Shown: in pieces, positions 1-8,803 of the stretch | Numbering within the stretch: the stretch's first letter is position 1 | How the letters are laid out: each line of letters opens with the position of its first letter | Origin: Clostridia bacterium | Lineage (GTDB): Bacteria > Bacillota > Clostridia > Christensenellales > DTU072 | Assembly (NCBI GenBank): GCA_016297005.1 | Contig: JAEDHK010000001.1 | Coordinates: 248,001 to 312,000 of the forward strand | Reading direction: 5' to 3' | DNA length: 64,000 nt | Made by a program: the position numbers and the translations under genes | Notes under the pieces: generated by a model | What the model was told of the DNA's origin: nothing | Seen by the model: only the letters and a program-made list of their open reading frames with translations | Databases searched by the model: none

Positions 1-3000
1 CAAACGGCGTAGCGACGGAATATATTGTAAAGAGCGATGTTTCTTTGGCAGGCTTAAAGGTCTTTGCCGTGTACGATAACGGCGCCAAGAAAGAGGAGAT
101 TGCACTCACTGACAAAAACGTTTCCGTCTTTATGGACGAAGAAAACGTTACCGACAACTATAACAGAATTACCGAAGAAGTAGGCGTAAAGAGTATTCGG
201 GTTAAGTATGGTGTTTTTACGACGAAAGACTCTCTTACGATTAACGTCAGCGATGTCCTGAGCGTTATTAACGTCACTTTGCCGGACACCTTCAAGAACA
301 CCTATAAAGTAGGAGAAGAAGTCAGCTTTGCCGGCATTAAGGCAACCGCGACCTATCGTAGCGGAAAAACAGAAGATATTGCCGAAATCAAGTATTATAT
401 CGGCAAAGAAGAAGTAAACTTTGATACCTTAACAGCGACGAAAGGTACGAAAACCATCGTGGCGAAAGCAACCTCGGGCGAAGTCGTGGGCACCAAAGAT
501 ATCGTTTTATCAGTAGAAAACTACGTCGATTCTATTTCTCTTATCACCGACGAAGCACTTCTTACGTACATTGTCGACGACGTAATAACCATTGATAGCT
601 TCGGTGATATTAAGATCAACGTCGTTTATGCCGATACGCAGGACAACAAACAAATATCTCTTACCGAGGATGGTGTGTCTTGCCTTAATGCCGCGCAAGA
701 AGATCTTGTCTTCGCCAACCTGACCAATACGGCGGGCGAGAAAGTCGTTACCGTCTCTTACGGCGGTAAGACGGATTCCTTTACAATAAACGTAACCGAC
801 GGCGAAACAGCTTTAGAAAGTCTGACCGTTACCGCTCCCACCAAGACCGCTTATACCGCGGGAGAAGCAGGCGTTACTTTTGACGGGCTTGCCATTACCG
901 CTGCGTACAAAGCGGAATATGAAAGACCGAACGAGTTCATCCAGGTAAGCGACTTCGCCGATAAGGGCGTAAAGGTTTTCTTTAATGACAACCAGCTTAC
1001 CGATTATGACGACATTACCAAAATTGCCACGGAGGGGGCCGACCAGTCGTTCAGCGTACAAGTCCGCTACGAAGGCAAGACCGCTTCGTTTGACATTACT
1101 ATAACCAATAACGTCGTTTCTGTCGCCGTGGACGAGAGTCATGCAAAGACCGCCTATAAATTGGACGAAAAAGTCGATTTTTCCGGCTTGACCGTTACTG
1201 CGACGTTAAACTACGGAACCAAAAACATTGCCGTGGATGCCGTTACGTTCTTTGACGGAACAACGGATATTACCAACGATCTCGACAGATTAACCCAAGT
1301 AGCTTCCGATTCGAAAACGGTTACCGTTTCTTACGGTGGACAGACAGATACCTTTGTTATTATCGTTTCGGACTACATTACAGGTATTTCCTTTGGTACG
1401 ACAGTCAGCTTTGCGACCGACGTTAACAAGACAGAAGGATCCGTTTATTCGTTCCCCGATCTGGAAGTGTACACCGATTATAAATCCGGCGCAAGAAAAA
1501 AGGTTGATACCGGTTATACGTTCGAAAATAACTCTATTACGGCTCCCGCTTCCGGGAAAACAGTTACCGTAATCTATGAAGAATTCTCCGGAACTGTAAC
1601 TCTCACGGTTAACGACGTTCTGCAAAGTATTGTTGTAACAACTATCCCGACCTTTGCTTATGGTACGGATGCGGCGAAGACGCTCAAAAACATTACTGTG
1701 ACGGGCACCTACGTTTATAAGGGCGCGGCTAACATAATCATTTTGCAGGAAGACAAAGAAAACTTCCTTTACGGCGTGGTTTCTTTCGCCATGAAGAAAG
1801 GTGAAGAATATGAAACGCTGACGCAACTCGATCTTAACGAAATTACGTCTTCTTCCGGAACGAAAGAATTAAAAATTACCATTACCGAAAACGGTCGTAG
1901 CGTTTCGTATGAATTCAGCGTAACGGTCACGGCGCCCGCTCCCGGCGTGAGCGAATTCTCTTTGCCCGAATCGGTCGTTGCCTATCAAACGACAATAACA
2001 AGCAGTCAGGCGGCTCAGACCAATAAAACAGATAAGGCCTTCGAGAGCGCATACTTTGTCAACGGCACCGAGGAATACCTCGTTGGCGACGACAATCCAT
2101 TTAAATTTGTTCCTCGCTTGAAGCAAGTTAACATAGAGACGGGATCCCTTACTGAGCTGACTACTTATCAGACCGCCAGCAAGGTCTACTATAACGGCAG
2201 TCCGTTGACTGAATCTGTCTCCGGCAATAAGAAGACGTTTAGTTATGAAGGAACTGTCATGGTTGAAGAGAACTTCATGCAAAATACCTTCGACTTTACT
2301 TCGGACGCCATAGGGAAATCTTTCAAATTGTCTGTCTTACCTTCGCGCGATCAATTTGATTACGAATCTTCTGAATTTACCGCAGTCGAATGGACGGTCA
2401 AAGTCGTCGACGGCTATAACCTTACCGACGCTAAAGAACTTTGCTTGTTAGAACAACCGGGTGCGTACTCTACCAGGACCTATTGGAATAGCATTAAAGC
2501 CGAACTGGGCTTGACCGGAGTCAGACCGAATTCTATTATTTTGCATCAGAATACTATCGTTACAAAAGACTCGATCCCCTCGGAGTTCTATTACACTTTG
2601 CCGGATAGCTACGACATCAAATATAAATATACGGATAAAAACGGCGTAGAGCACTCTTGCAAGCCGGAAGAAGTGCCGGCGGATTATGGCGGCGGAAACT
2701 TGTCTCGCACTTTCCTATGGGATGATGAATACGCGTTGTTCGAGTACGATATGACGAGTGGCAGTTCTTTTACCATCCACGGTAATTTCTTTGATATCGA
2801 TTTGTCCAGAATGCCCCTTGTCGCGGCGTTTGAACCTTATGGAGTGACTGTTCCGTCATATATGTCTGGGACGTATTACGGACAATATATGTCCAAGGTG
2901 TCTTTCCTCGAAGTCCGCGGTATCGAAGGGACGACGGGGGCCGGCGACGAATCTTTTACGTTCAATAACTTTGCCGTAAAAGGTAACGCCGCCATTAATC

Positions 3001-3839
3001 AGGTATTGGTTGACGGTTCTTCCAATATTAAGCAGGGAACAGACAACCCGGTATTCGGGGGAGGTTTGATCTTTGTTAAGACCAGATATTGTACTTCTGA
3101 TATCGTCAATATTCACGCGCACGCCTGCTTCATTCCGTTCTACAGCCGCAATCAAACGGTAGTCAATTATACCAACGCCAAGGCGTACGACAGCTTCCAG
3201 AACGCTTTATTTGTTAACAGTGATTCCGTTAACAATTTAAATAATTGTTACTTCAAGCGCGCCGGCGGACCTCTCATGATCCTTGTAGAAAGCTCGGAGA
3301 AAGTAAACGACGTTGACGTGAAGTTGATTCCCAAAGTGTATGCGAACGATAATTGCGAATTGGAGAGCCTTGTTACCGGTAATTCGCAATGGTTCGTAAC
3401 GTACGGCGTTACCCAAAACGTAGCTCAATTGGCGGCGCTCGATCCGTTATTGAAAGGTTATTTTGAAAGAACTCTTCTGAACGGCGGTCAGTTTAACGTT
3501 ATTGCCGTCAGTATTGAAGAAGGCGGTGGTGGTAGCGCGGGTACGCAAGCATATATGTCCTATAAGAACAATGCCATCAACAGACTCGACGGTCAGCCCT
3601 CTTTTGATAAGACCAAAGAGCTTGCCGGATATGGTTTCGGGGCATTCTTCCTGATGGGTGACGCAGTATGTGCGCCGTATACGACGGATGGAGTTAATTA
3701 TTCGCTTGTTAATGGTAACTCTTATCCTTTTGCCGATTGCGGAACGGATATGACCATCCAGACTGCTTTCCGCAATCCCGATAACCAGTACGTTGCTATT
3801 TATGCGGGCGGCATGGGTATTCTTGCCGAGTTGTATTGA
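1..3839 (+). CDS. Giant bacterial Ig-like-repeat surface protein, 3' part only
   Basis: The reading frame is open from the first complete codon (base 3), so the gene starts left of the window; at least 1279 residues are visible. The N-terminal two thirds repeats a module of about 85-100 residues with a recurring pattern: a short beta strand, a Y..G..V.F.GL.(V/I)TA.Y.. segment, and a closing K.VTVSYGG.T..F.I.V strand. This is the pattern of Big_3/Big_4-type bacterial Ig-like domains in cell-surface proteins. From about 2700 the repeats stop and a stretch rich in G, N and short beta strands follows, resembling a parallel beta-helix. No transmembrane segment, LPxTG motif or charged tail is seen at the C-terminus, so anchoring, if any, must be at the missing N-terminus. 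A secreted or surface adhesive role is inferred. A strong terminator follows 28 bases after the stop. Confidence 0.85.
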   Translation, partial: NGVATEYIVKSDVSLAGLKVFAVYDNGAKKEEIALTDKNVSVFMDEENVTDNYNRITEEVGVKSIRVKYGVFTTKDSLTINVSDVLSVINVTLPDTFKNTYKVGEEVSFAGIKATATYRSGKTEDIAEIKYYIGKEEVNFDTLTATKGTKTIVAKATSGEVVGTKDIVLSVENYVDSISLITDEALLTYIVDDVITIDSFGDIKINVVYADTQDNKQISLTEDGVSCLNAAQEDLVFANLTNTAGEKVVTVSYGGKTDSFTINVTDGETALESLTVTAPTKTAYTAGEAGVTFDGLAITAAYKAEYERPNEFIQVSDFADKGVKVFFNDNQLTDYDDITKIATEGADQSFSVQVRYEGKTASFDITITNNVVSVAVDESHAKTAYKLDEKVDFSGLTVTATLNYGTKNIAVDAVTFFDGTTDITNDLDRLTQVASDSKTVTVSYGGQTDTFVIIVSDYITGISFGTTVSFATDVNKTEGSVYSFPDLEVYTDYKSGARKKVDTGYTFENNSITAPASGKTVTVIYEEFSGTVTLTVNDVLQSIVVTTIPTFAYGTDAAKTLKNITVTGTYVYKGAANIIILQEDKENFLYGVVSFAMKKGEEYETLTQLDLNEITSSSGTKELKITITENGRSVSYEFSVTVTAPAPGVSEFSLPESVVAYQTTITSSQAAQTNKTDKAFESAYFVNGTEEYLVGDDNPFKFVPRLKQVNIETGSLTELTTYQTASKVYYNGSPLTESVSGNKKTFSYEGTVMVEENFMQNTFDFTSDAIGKSFKLSVLPSRDQFDYESSEFTAVEWTVKVVDGYNLTDAKELCLLEQPGAYSTRTYWNSIKAELGLTGVRPNSIILHQNTIVTKDSIPSEFYYTLPDSYDIKYKYTDKNGVEHSCKPEEVPADYGGGNLSRTFLWDDEYALFEYDMTSGSSFTIHGNFFDIDLSRMPLVAAFEPYGVTVPSYMSGTYYGQYMSKVSFLEVRGIEGTTGAGDESFTFNNFAVKGNAAINQVLVDGSSNIKQGTDNPVFGGGLIFVKTRYCTSDIVNIHAHACFIPFYSRNQTVVNYTNAKAYDSFQNALFVNSDSVNNLNNCYFKRAGGPLMILVESSEKVNDVDVKLIPKVYANDNCELESLVTGNSQWFVTYGVTQNVAQLAALDPLLKGYFERTLLNGGQFNVIAVSIEEGGGGSAGTQAYMSYKNNAINRLDGQPSFDKTKELAGYGFGAFFLMGDAVCAPYTTDGVNYSLVNGNSYPFADCGTDMTIQTAFRNPDNQYVAIYAGGMGILAELY

Positions 3840-3866
3840 TAGTAGCTTTTGGACAATTAAAAACTA

Positions 3867-3899
3867 TGGCGTAGCGGTAATCGCTACGCCATTTTTTTT
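3867..3899 (+). terminator. Intrinsic terminator after the Ig-like protein gene
   Basis: A perfect 10-bp stem (3867-3876 with 3882-3891, loop GTAAT) is followed by eight T residues. On the minus strand the same stem is followed by an ATAGTTTTT run, so it may also stop the convergent gene at 3918. Confidence 0.93.
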
Positions 3900-3917
3900 G
3901 ATTTTTATCGTGAGCGA

Positions 3918-4586
3918 TTATTTCTTTGGAGTAGTGGGAAAGATAAATGCGCCGAAGTAGTGAGTCGTCATGGATAAGTTATAGAGAGTGAACAGGCATA
4001 TCTGAGCAGGCGCCGACGTAACGACGATCGAAGTGGGGTCGTTTACCTGATATAATGCAAATAATCCGCAAATGATCGTAAAGACGTCTACAAACGTCGC
4101 AAGCAGCGCCAAACGACGATTAAAAAACCAAACGGCGGCGGTTATTAGCAGAACAACAACAAAAATACTGATAAAACTCGCCATACTGACCGTAATATGC
4201 GCATTCCGCAGGGCGACGTCCCGCGGTTCTTCGGTAAAACGGCAGGGGATGGACAGTCCGATGACTCCGGAGACGAAAACGATCGCGGTCAGAGTCAAAA
4301 ATATTATCTTCATTGGCTTGATAAAGCCGATCTTTTTCAGCGCAAGGACTTCCGTAAATGCGAACGTGAACATATTGAGCAGTACGCAAATAAGAATAGG
4401 GGCAAAAAGGTTCTCCGACCACGCGAGACTGGACAGCGAGTTGTAGAGTGCCGAGTGCTTCCCCCTTGTGATAACAAAAAGACAGACCGCCGGCGTAACG
4501 ATGAATTCAAACGCCGCAAGAATAAAAATCAAAATACCTTCTCTCCGTATCGGTTTAGGTTCTTCAAAAAAACAGATCTTTCTCAT
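3918..4586 (-). CDS. Hypothetical polytopic membrane protein
   Basis: About 222 residues with six probable membrane segments separated by short basic loops; I do not recognise the family. The frame can be extended to a GTG at 4655, but I prefer the ATG at 4586 because an extended -10 element (TGCTATCAT, 4594-4602) sits only seven bases upstream, which would start the transcript on or next to this ATG. Neither start has a convincing ribosome site. It is convergent with the giant Ig-like gene and divergent from the polysaccharide operon. The overall look recalls the small 6-TM Pr6Pr-type protein at 60085-60741, but I cannot show homology. Confidence 0.72.
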   Translation of the reverse strand: MRKICFFEEPKPIRREGILIFILAAFEFIVTPAVCLFVITRGKHSALYNSLSSLAWSENLFAPILICVLLNMFTFAFTEVLALKKIGFIKPMKIIFLTLTAIVFVSGVIGLSIPCRFTEEPRDVALRNAHITVSMASFISIFVVVLLITAAVWFFNRRLALLATFVDVFTIICGLFALYQVNDPTSIVVTSAPAQICLFTLYNLSMTTHYFGAFIFPTTPKK

Positions 4587-4593
4587 GTTTTTT

Positions 4594-4602
4594 ATGATAG
4601 CA
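4594..4602 (-). promoter_or_regulatory. Extended -10 promoter element, probably giving a leaderless mRNA
   Basis: Read on the minus strand, TGC-TATCAT is followed by AAAAAAC and then the ATG of the membrane protein. The -35 region is poor. The expected transcription start falls on or one base before the start codon. Confidence 0.45.
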
Positions 4603-4694
4603 GATTTCTCCGACAAAATAAACCCCTTTTCTCTAAATTTCGCTTTTTTTCCCACACGCCTGATGAATCCCTATGGCAGTCGAACAGCGATTGC

Positions 4695-4723
4695 TTGACA
4701 AATATATCTAATTAAAGTATTAT
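4695..4723 (+). promoter_or_regulatory. Sigma-A promoter of the polysaccharide operon
   Basis: TTGACA (4695-4700), 17-base spacer, TATTAT (4718-4723). It gives a leader of about 170 bases before the first gene at 4903, which contains a short open frame and a strong hairpin. Confidence 0.85.
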
Positions 4724-4753
4724 ATTATATAATCAGTATTTTTGGCTGCTGCC

Positions 4754-4825
4754 ATGAACACAATCGCGAATTCTTTAATAGAGTCTATGAAGCTGTTGCA
4801 CTTGACTTTGCGAAGAAGGACATAA
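4754..4825 (+). other. Possible 23-codon leader open frame
   Basis: An ATG-started frame of 23 codons ending in TAA lies in the leader of the polysaccharide operon, just upstream of the hairpin at 4836-4860. It encodes a Leu/Arg-rich peptide ending in three Arg and a Thr. No good ribosome site is visible, so translation is doubtful; it could also be a remnant of a former gene. Confidence 0.2.
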
Positions 4826-4835
4826 AAAAAATTTC

Positions 4836-4860
4836 AGGGAAGCAAATCATTTGTTTCCCT
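4836..4860 (+). promoter_or_regulatory. Leader hairpin upstream of the polysaccharide operon
   Basis: An 11-bp stem with one G-T pair (AGGGAAGCAAA at 4836-4846 with TTTGTTTCCCT at 4850-4860) closes a TCA loop. There is no T-run after it, so it is not a simple terminator; a second small stem (GGAGA 4863-4867, TCTCC 4877-4881) follows. It may regulate elongation or stability of the long operon mRNA. Confidence 0.5.
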
Positions 4861-4902
4861 TGGGAGAGGTGTGTATTCTCCATATAATATTTAGGTTTAT
4901 AT

Positions 4903-5532
4903 ATGTATAAAAGTTTTCTAAAAAGAGCATTTGATTTAATTCTTTCTTTAGGTGGTATTATTGTTTTTGGATGGCTGTTTATTATGATCGCCATTCTCAT
5001 TAAAGCTGACTCTAATGGTCCAGTTTTATTTAAACAAAAACGTGTCGGTAAAAATAAGAAAGTGTTTGATATCTATAAATTCCGGACCATGTATATCGAT
5101 ACGCCTAAGGACATACCTACGCACATGCTCAATAATCCTGATTCCTTTATTACAAAAGTAGGGAAATTCCTTAGAAAAACCAGCCTTGACGAAATTCCTC
5201 AATTCTTTAATATCCTCAAAGGCGACATGGCTATCATTGGACCTCGTCCTGCGCTTTGGAACCAAGAAGACCTTATTGCCGAACGTGATAAGTACAGGGC
5301 AAACGACATCCGCCCCGGTTTGACCGGTTGGGCGCAGATCAACGGTCGTGACGAATTGGAAATTCCCGTCAAAGCCAGGCTCGATGGCGACTACGCCCAA
5401 AACATCACCTTCAAAATGGACTGCAAGTGCTTCTTCGGCACCATCAAAAAAGTCTTCAAGCACGAAGGCGTCGTCGAAGGCGGCACCGGAGAACTCCACA
5501 AAGAAAACGCAAAAGAGAATATCGCGGAATGA
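4903..5532 (+). CDS. Priming phosphoglycosyl transferase (PglC/WcaJ-type sugar transferase)
   Basis: This 209-residue protein is a small monotopic phosphoglycosyl transferase that moves a sugar-1-phosphate from a nucleotide sugar to undecaprenyl phosphate, the first membrane step of polysaccharide repeat-unit synthesis. Visible are an N-terminal hydrophobic re-entrant segment (residues 12-33), the FKQKRVG and KFRTM motifs, the catalytic Asp-Glu pair in TSLDEIPQ (D96, E97), the GPRP motif and the RPGLTGWAQ segment. It has the minimal catalytic core without the long N-terminal membrane domain of WbaP. The start is ATG 4903 behind TTTAGG. It is first in the operon, and its stop overlaps the next ATG. 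The sugar substrate cannot be told from sequence. Confidence 0.93.
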   Translation: MYKSFLKRAFDLILSLGGIIVFGWLFIMIAILIKADSNGPVLFKQKRVGKNKKVFDIYKFRTMYIDTPKDIPTHMLNNPDSFITKVGKFLRKTSLDEIPQFFNILKGDMAIIGPRPALWNQEDLIAERDKYRANDIRPGLTGWAQINGRDELEIPVKARLDGDYAQNITFKMDCKCFFGTIKKVFKHEGVVEGGTGELHKENAKENIAE

Positions 5533-6611
5533 AAAAGATATTATTTTTAGCGAATCATTTTATCACTTTATATTCATTTCGTAAAGAATTGATCTCACGT
5601 CTTGTTCAAGATGGGCATGAAGTTTTTTTATCTCTGCCTGAAAGCGATGAAAACGAGTATTTTAAAAAATTGGGTTGCAAGATCATACCCACTACTATCG
5701 ATCGTCGAGGAGTGAATCCTATCAAAGATCTAAAGTTGATACGCGAATATAGAAAAATAATGAAATCGATTAGACCCGATATTGTTTTTTCTTATACCAT
5801 CAAGCCAAACATCTATGGCACTCTTGTCAGCAATAGAAAAAAAATCAAGCAAGCATGCAATGTGACAGGCACCGGCGCAACTTTTTTGCAGGAGAATTTG
5901 CTTGCAAAAATCTGCCGGTTTTTATATAAGATTTCCGTAAAAAAATGCTATAAAGTCTTTTTCCAAAATACGGGTGATAAAGATTACTTTGTACAACACA
6001 AAATGGTTAAAGATAATTGGGACATTCTACCCGGTTCCGGTTGTAATTTAGAAGAACATCCCTATGTGCCGATGACAAACGACGGAATTACCCGTTTTAT
6101 TTTCATTGGGCGCGTTATGCAGTTAAAGGGCATTGACGAATATTTGGAATGTGCTAAAATCGTACATACCGAATACCCCAATACGGAATTTTATATTGCC
6201 GGATGGAACGAGGAAGAAAAATACAAACAAATCGTCGCCGAATACGAGCAAAAAGGCTATGTAAAATATATCGGCTTCAGAAAAGATATTTCCGATTGGA
6301 TAGCAAAATGCGACTGTACGGTATTACCTTCTCACGGCGGTGAAGGCGTCCCCAACGTTCTTTTGGAATCTGCCGCCACCGGCCGTATCTGTATAGGCTC
6401 GGATATAAACGGCACTCGAGATGTGATCGATGATAGCGCAACCGGGTTCTTGTTTAAAACAAGTGATGTCGATGACCTTGTAGAAAAGGTTAAAAAGATC
6501 CTTTCTCTTCCTTACAATCAGAAAAAAGAAATGGGTATTCTAAGTCGAAAGAAAATCGAAAAAGAATTTAATAGAGAAATTGTAATTAGAAAATATTTGG
6601 TACAGCTATGA
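5529..6611 (+). CDS. Glycosyltransferase family 4 (PglA-like)
   Basis: A 360-residue GT-B fold glycosyltransferase. The C-terminal half has the family 4 signature: FIGRVMQLKGI near residue 195, then an E-x7-E motif (EGVPNVLLE) followed by ATGR, which bind the nucleotide sugar. The N-terminus starts KKILFLANH, typical of the acceptor-binding Rossmann half, and the protein resembles PglA-type enzymes that add the second sugar to a lipid-linked acceptor. The start is ATG 5529, which overlaps the stop of the upstream priming transferase (ATGA), implying translational coupling; a longer upstream frame lies inside the previous gene and is not used. Base composition is still near the genome average, unlike the next genes. 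Confidence 0.92.
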   Translation: MKKILFLANHFITLYSFRKELISRLVQDGHEVFLSLPESDENEYFKKLGCKIIPTTIDRRGVNPIKDLKLIREYRKIMKSIRPDIVFSYTIKPNIYGTLVSNRKKIKQACNVTGTGATFLQENLLAKICRFLYKISVKKCYKVFFQNTGDKDYFVQHKMVKDNWDILPGSGCNLEEHPYVPMTNDGITRFIFIGRVMQLKGIDEYLECAKIVHTEYPNTEFYIAGWNEEEKYKQIVAEYEQKGYVKYIGFRKDISDWIAKCDCTVLPSHGGEGVPNVLLESAATGRICIGSDINGTRDVIDDSATGFLFKTSDVDDLVEKVKKILSLPYNQKKEMGILSRKKIEKEFNREIVIRKYLVQL

Positions 6612-7690
6612 CGAATAAAAAAGATAAGAGAATAGTTTTCTTTTGTGGATCATTAAAAGAAGGCGGTGGAGAGAGAGTTATTTCGATTTTGGCAAATCGA
6701 ATGATAGATGATTATGCGGTAGATATTCTTCTATATTATGATAGAGAAGTTTTCTATAAGATTGACGAAAGAATAAATATAGTTTCTGTACAGCGTGAAA
6801 CCAATGCTGGTATTCTCCAAAATATAAAATTCATAAGAGAGTATTGTAAAAAATATGCCCAAATAGTTATTTCTTTTTTAGCACCATTTAATATGGTTGC
6901 TATTTTTTCCTTATTGTTTACGAAGGTACCTATAATTGTCGCGGATAGAAATGATCCTCGACATATTCCATCTAATATTTTTCTTAGACTAGCTCGTAAT
7001 TTTTTATATCATTTCGCAAATGGTGTTGTTTTTCAAACAGAAAGAAACAAAAGATATTTCAGTTCATTAATTCAAAAAAAGAGTGTTATTATTAATAATC
7101 CGATATCGGATGAGATAGAACTAGGCATAGCTTTAAATACACCTAAAGATAACACTATAGTTACAGTTGGACGTTTGTGTGAACAAAAAAACCAAATGAT
7201 GTTAATAGATGCCTTTAAGTCTATAAGCGATCAATTTGTCAATTTTAAATTGATAATATATGGAGAGGGACCATATCGACAAGCTTTAGAGAATAAAATT
7301 ATAGAATTAGAGTTGGGCGAAAAAGTTTTTCTGCCAGGTCAAGTTAAAGATATTATAAAAAAGATTTCATCTGCTAACATTTTTGTCTTGCCATCCAATT
7401 TCGAGGGCATGTCGAATGCACTGATAGAAGCTATGGCTATTGGCTTACCTGTAATTGTTACTAATGTTTCTGGTTCCGAAGAATTGATTGTAAACGGTAT
7501 AAATGGGGTTATCATTAATAAAGGTGATAATGTTAGCTTAATTAGAGAGATATCTAGATTATTGAATGATAATGAGTATTGTGATTTGTTAGGCACTAAT
7601 GCTGTTAAATCAGCCAGCCAATTAAAATCATCAACTATCATAAAAAAATGGTATGCGTTTATAAACCGAGTTATGGAGCAAAAAAAATGA
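6608..7690 (+). CDS. Glycosyltransferase family 4
   Basis: A 360-residue GT4 enzyme: GGGERVIS near the N-terminus, VGRLCEQKNQ near residue 190, and the E-x7-E motif EGMSNALIE followed by AMAIGLPV. It is expected to add one sugar to the undecaprenyl-linked repeat unit on the cytoplasmic face of the membrane. ATG 6608 overlaps the previous stop (ATGA). From here to about 12710 the DNA is clearly richer in A/T (Ile ATA, Lys AAA, Leu TTA codons dominate) than the flanking genes, suggesting that this block was acquired. Confidence 0.92.
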   Translation: MTNKKDKRIVFFCGSLKEGGGERVISILANRMIDDYAVDILLYYDREVFYKIDERINIVSVQRETNAGILQNIKFIREYCKKYAQIVISFLAPFNMVAIFSLLFTKVPIIVADRNDPRHIPSNIFLRLARNFLYHFANGVVFQTERNKRYFSSLIQKKSVIINNPISDEIELGIALNTPKDNTIVTVGRLCEQKNQMMLIDAFKSISDQFVNFKLIIYGEGPYRQALENKIIELELGEKVFLPGQVKDIIKKISSANIFVLPSNFEGMSNALIEAMAIGLPVIVTNVSGSEELIVNGINGVIINKGDNVSLIREISRLLNDNEYCDLLGTNAVKSASQLKSSTIIKKWYAFINRVMEQKK

Positions 7691-8802
7691 TAAAAGTAAT
7701 AGAATTTATTCCTAAAATGAGTGATGGCGGAGCAGAAACGTTAGTCAAAGATTACTGTTTGTTATTAGATAAGAATAAATTTGACGTAGAAATTCTTTCA
7801 ATATACATGGAAAAAGGGAGTGCAAACAAAAGAATAATAGATAAAAATGGAGTCAAACAGTATTCTGTTTTTTCTAGTCATTCCATCTTAGAAAGGGTAT
7901 TGCAGAAATTGTTTGGGAAATTTTACATTCCTTTTAAATTAAAAAAGTATATAAAAGAAACAAAACCGGATGTGATACATGCGCATTTAGAAACATTAAC
8001 GTATTTAAATGCGATAAGAAAATCATTACAAGGAATAAAATTACTGTTTACATGCCATAGTGTTCCCAATAAAGCATTAGCAGGGAAAAAACATAAAGAA
8101 GGTGAATCTGCTAGATCATTGATAAAGCACAATGGTCTACAACTCATTGCATTGCATAATGAAATGAAAGAGCAGTTGGATTTGTTGTTTGATATTAATA
8201 ACACCTTAATACTCCACAACGGTATTGACTTAAGCCGATTCCTTAATGTTAGTGACAGTAAAGAAAGTATTAGAGAAAAAATAAATATACCTAAGGATAA
8301 TTTTGTCATAGGACATATCGGAAGATTTATTCCTTGTAAGAATCATCGGTTTATTATAGAAATCTTCAATGAAATAGTTAAAAGAAGAGAAGAATCGAGT
8401 TTGTTATTAATAGGAAGTGGGCCGACAAAAGATGAAATTGTTAATCTAGTAAATGATTGCGGATTAACCAACAAAACTGTTTTTTTGGAAAATAGAAATG
8501 ATGTCCCAGAATTATTAAAAGCAATGGATGCTTTCGTCTTTCCATCAACTTATGAAGGTTTTCCCGTGACACTTATTGAAGCTCAAAGTGTTGGGTTGAA
8601 ATGTGTTATTTCAAGTGTTATTAACGATGAAGTGCGACTTTCAGATAATATAATAAAAATGAACTTAGATGACAATGCTCAAGCATGGGCAGATGCAATA
8701 ATGTTTGAGTCGAGTGAGCGTAATGATAACTTTTATAATAGCTTGGCCTCATATGATATGAATAATATTATACTAACATTGCAAGATATTTATATTAGCT
8801 AA
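7687..8802 (+). CDS. Glycosyltransferase family 4 (EpsF-like)
   Basis: A 371-residue GT4 enzyme. The N-terminus has SDGGAETLV, typical of EpsF/CapM-type proteins; GHIGRFIPCKNH is near residue 215 and the E-x7-E motif EGFPVTLIE near 295. ATG 7687 overlaps the stop of the preceding gene (ATGA); a frame opening at 7648 lies within that gene and is rejected. It is part of the A/T-rich serotype block, so it is likely to determine a strain-specific linkage in the polysaccharide. Confidence 0.92.
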   Translation: MIKVIEFIPKMSDGGAETLVKDYCLLLDKNKFDVEILSIYMEKGSANKRIIDKNGVKQYSVFSSHSILERVLQKLFGKFYIPFKLKKYIKETKPDVIHAHLETLTYLNAIRKSLQGIKLLFTCHSVPNKALAGKKHKEGESARSLIKHNGLQLIALHNEMKEQLDLLFDINNTLILHNGIDLSRFLNVSDSKESIREKINIPKDNFVIGHIGRFIPCKNHRFIIEIFNEIVKRREESSLLLIGSGPTKDEIVNLVNDCGLTNKTVFLENRNDVPELLKAMDAFVFPSTYEGFPVTLIEAQSVGLKCVISSVINDEVRLSDNIIKMNLDDNAQAWADAIMFESSERNDNFYNSLASYDMNNIILTLQDIYIS

Positions 8803-8803
8803 A

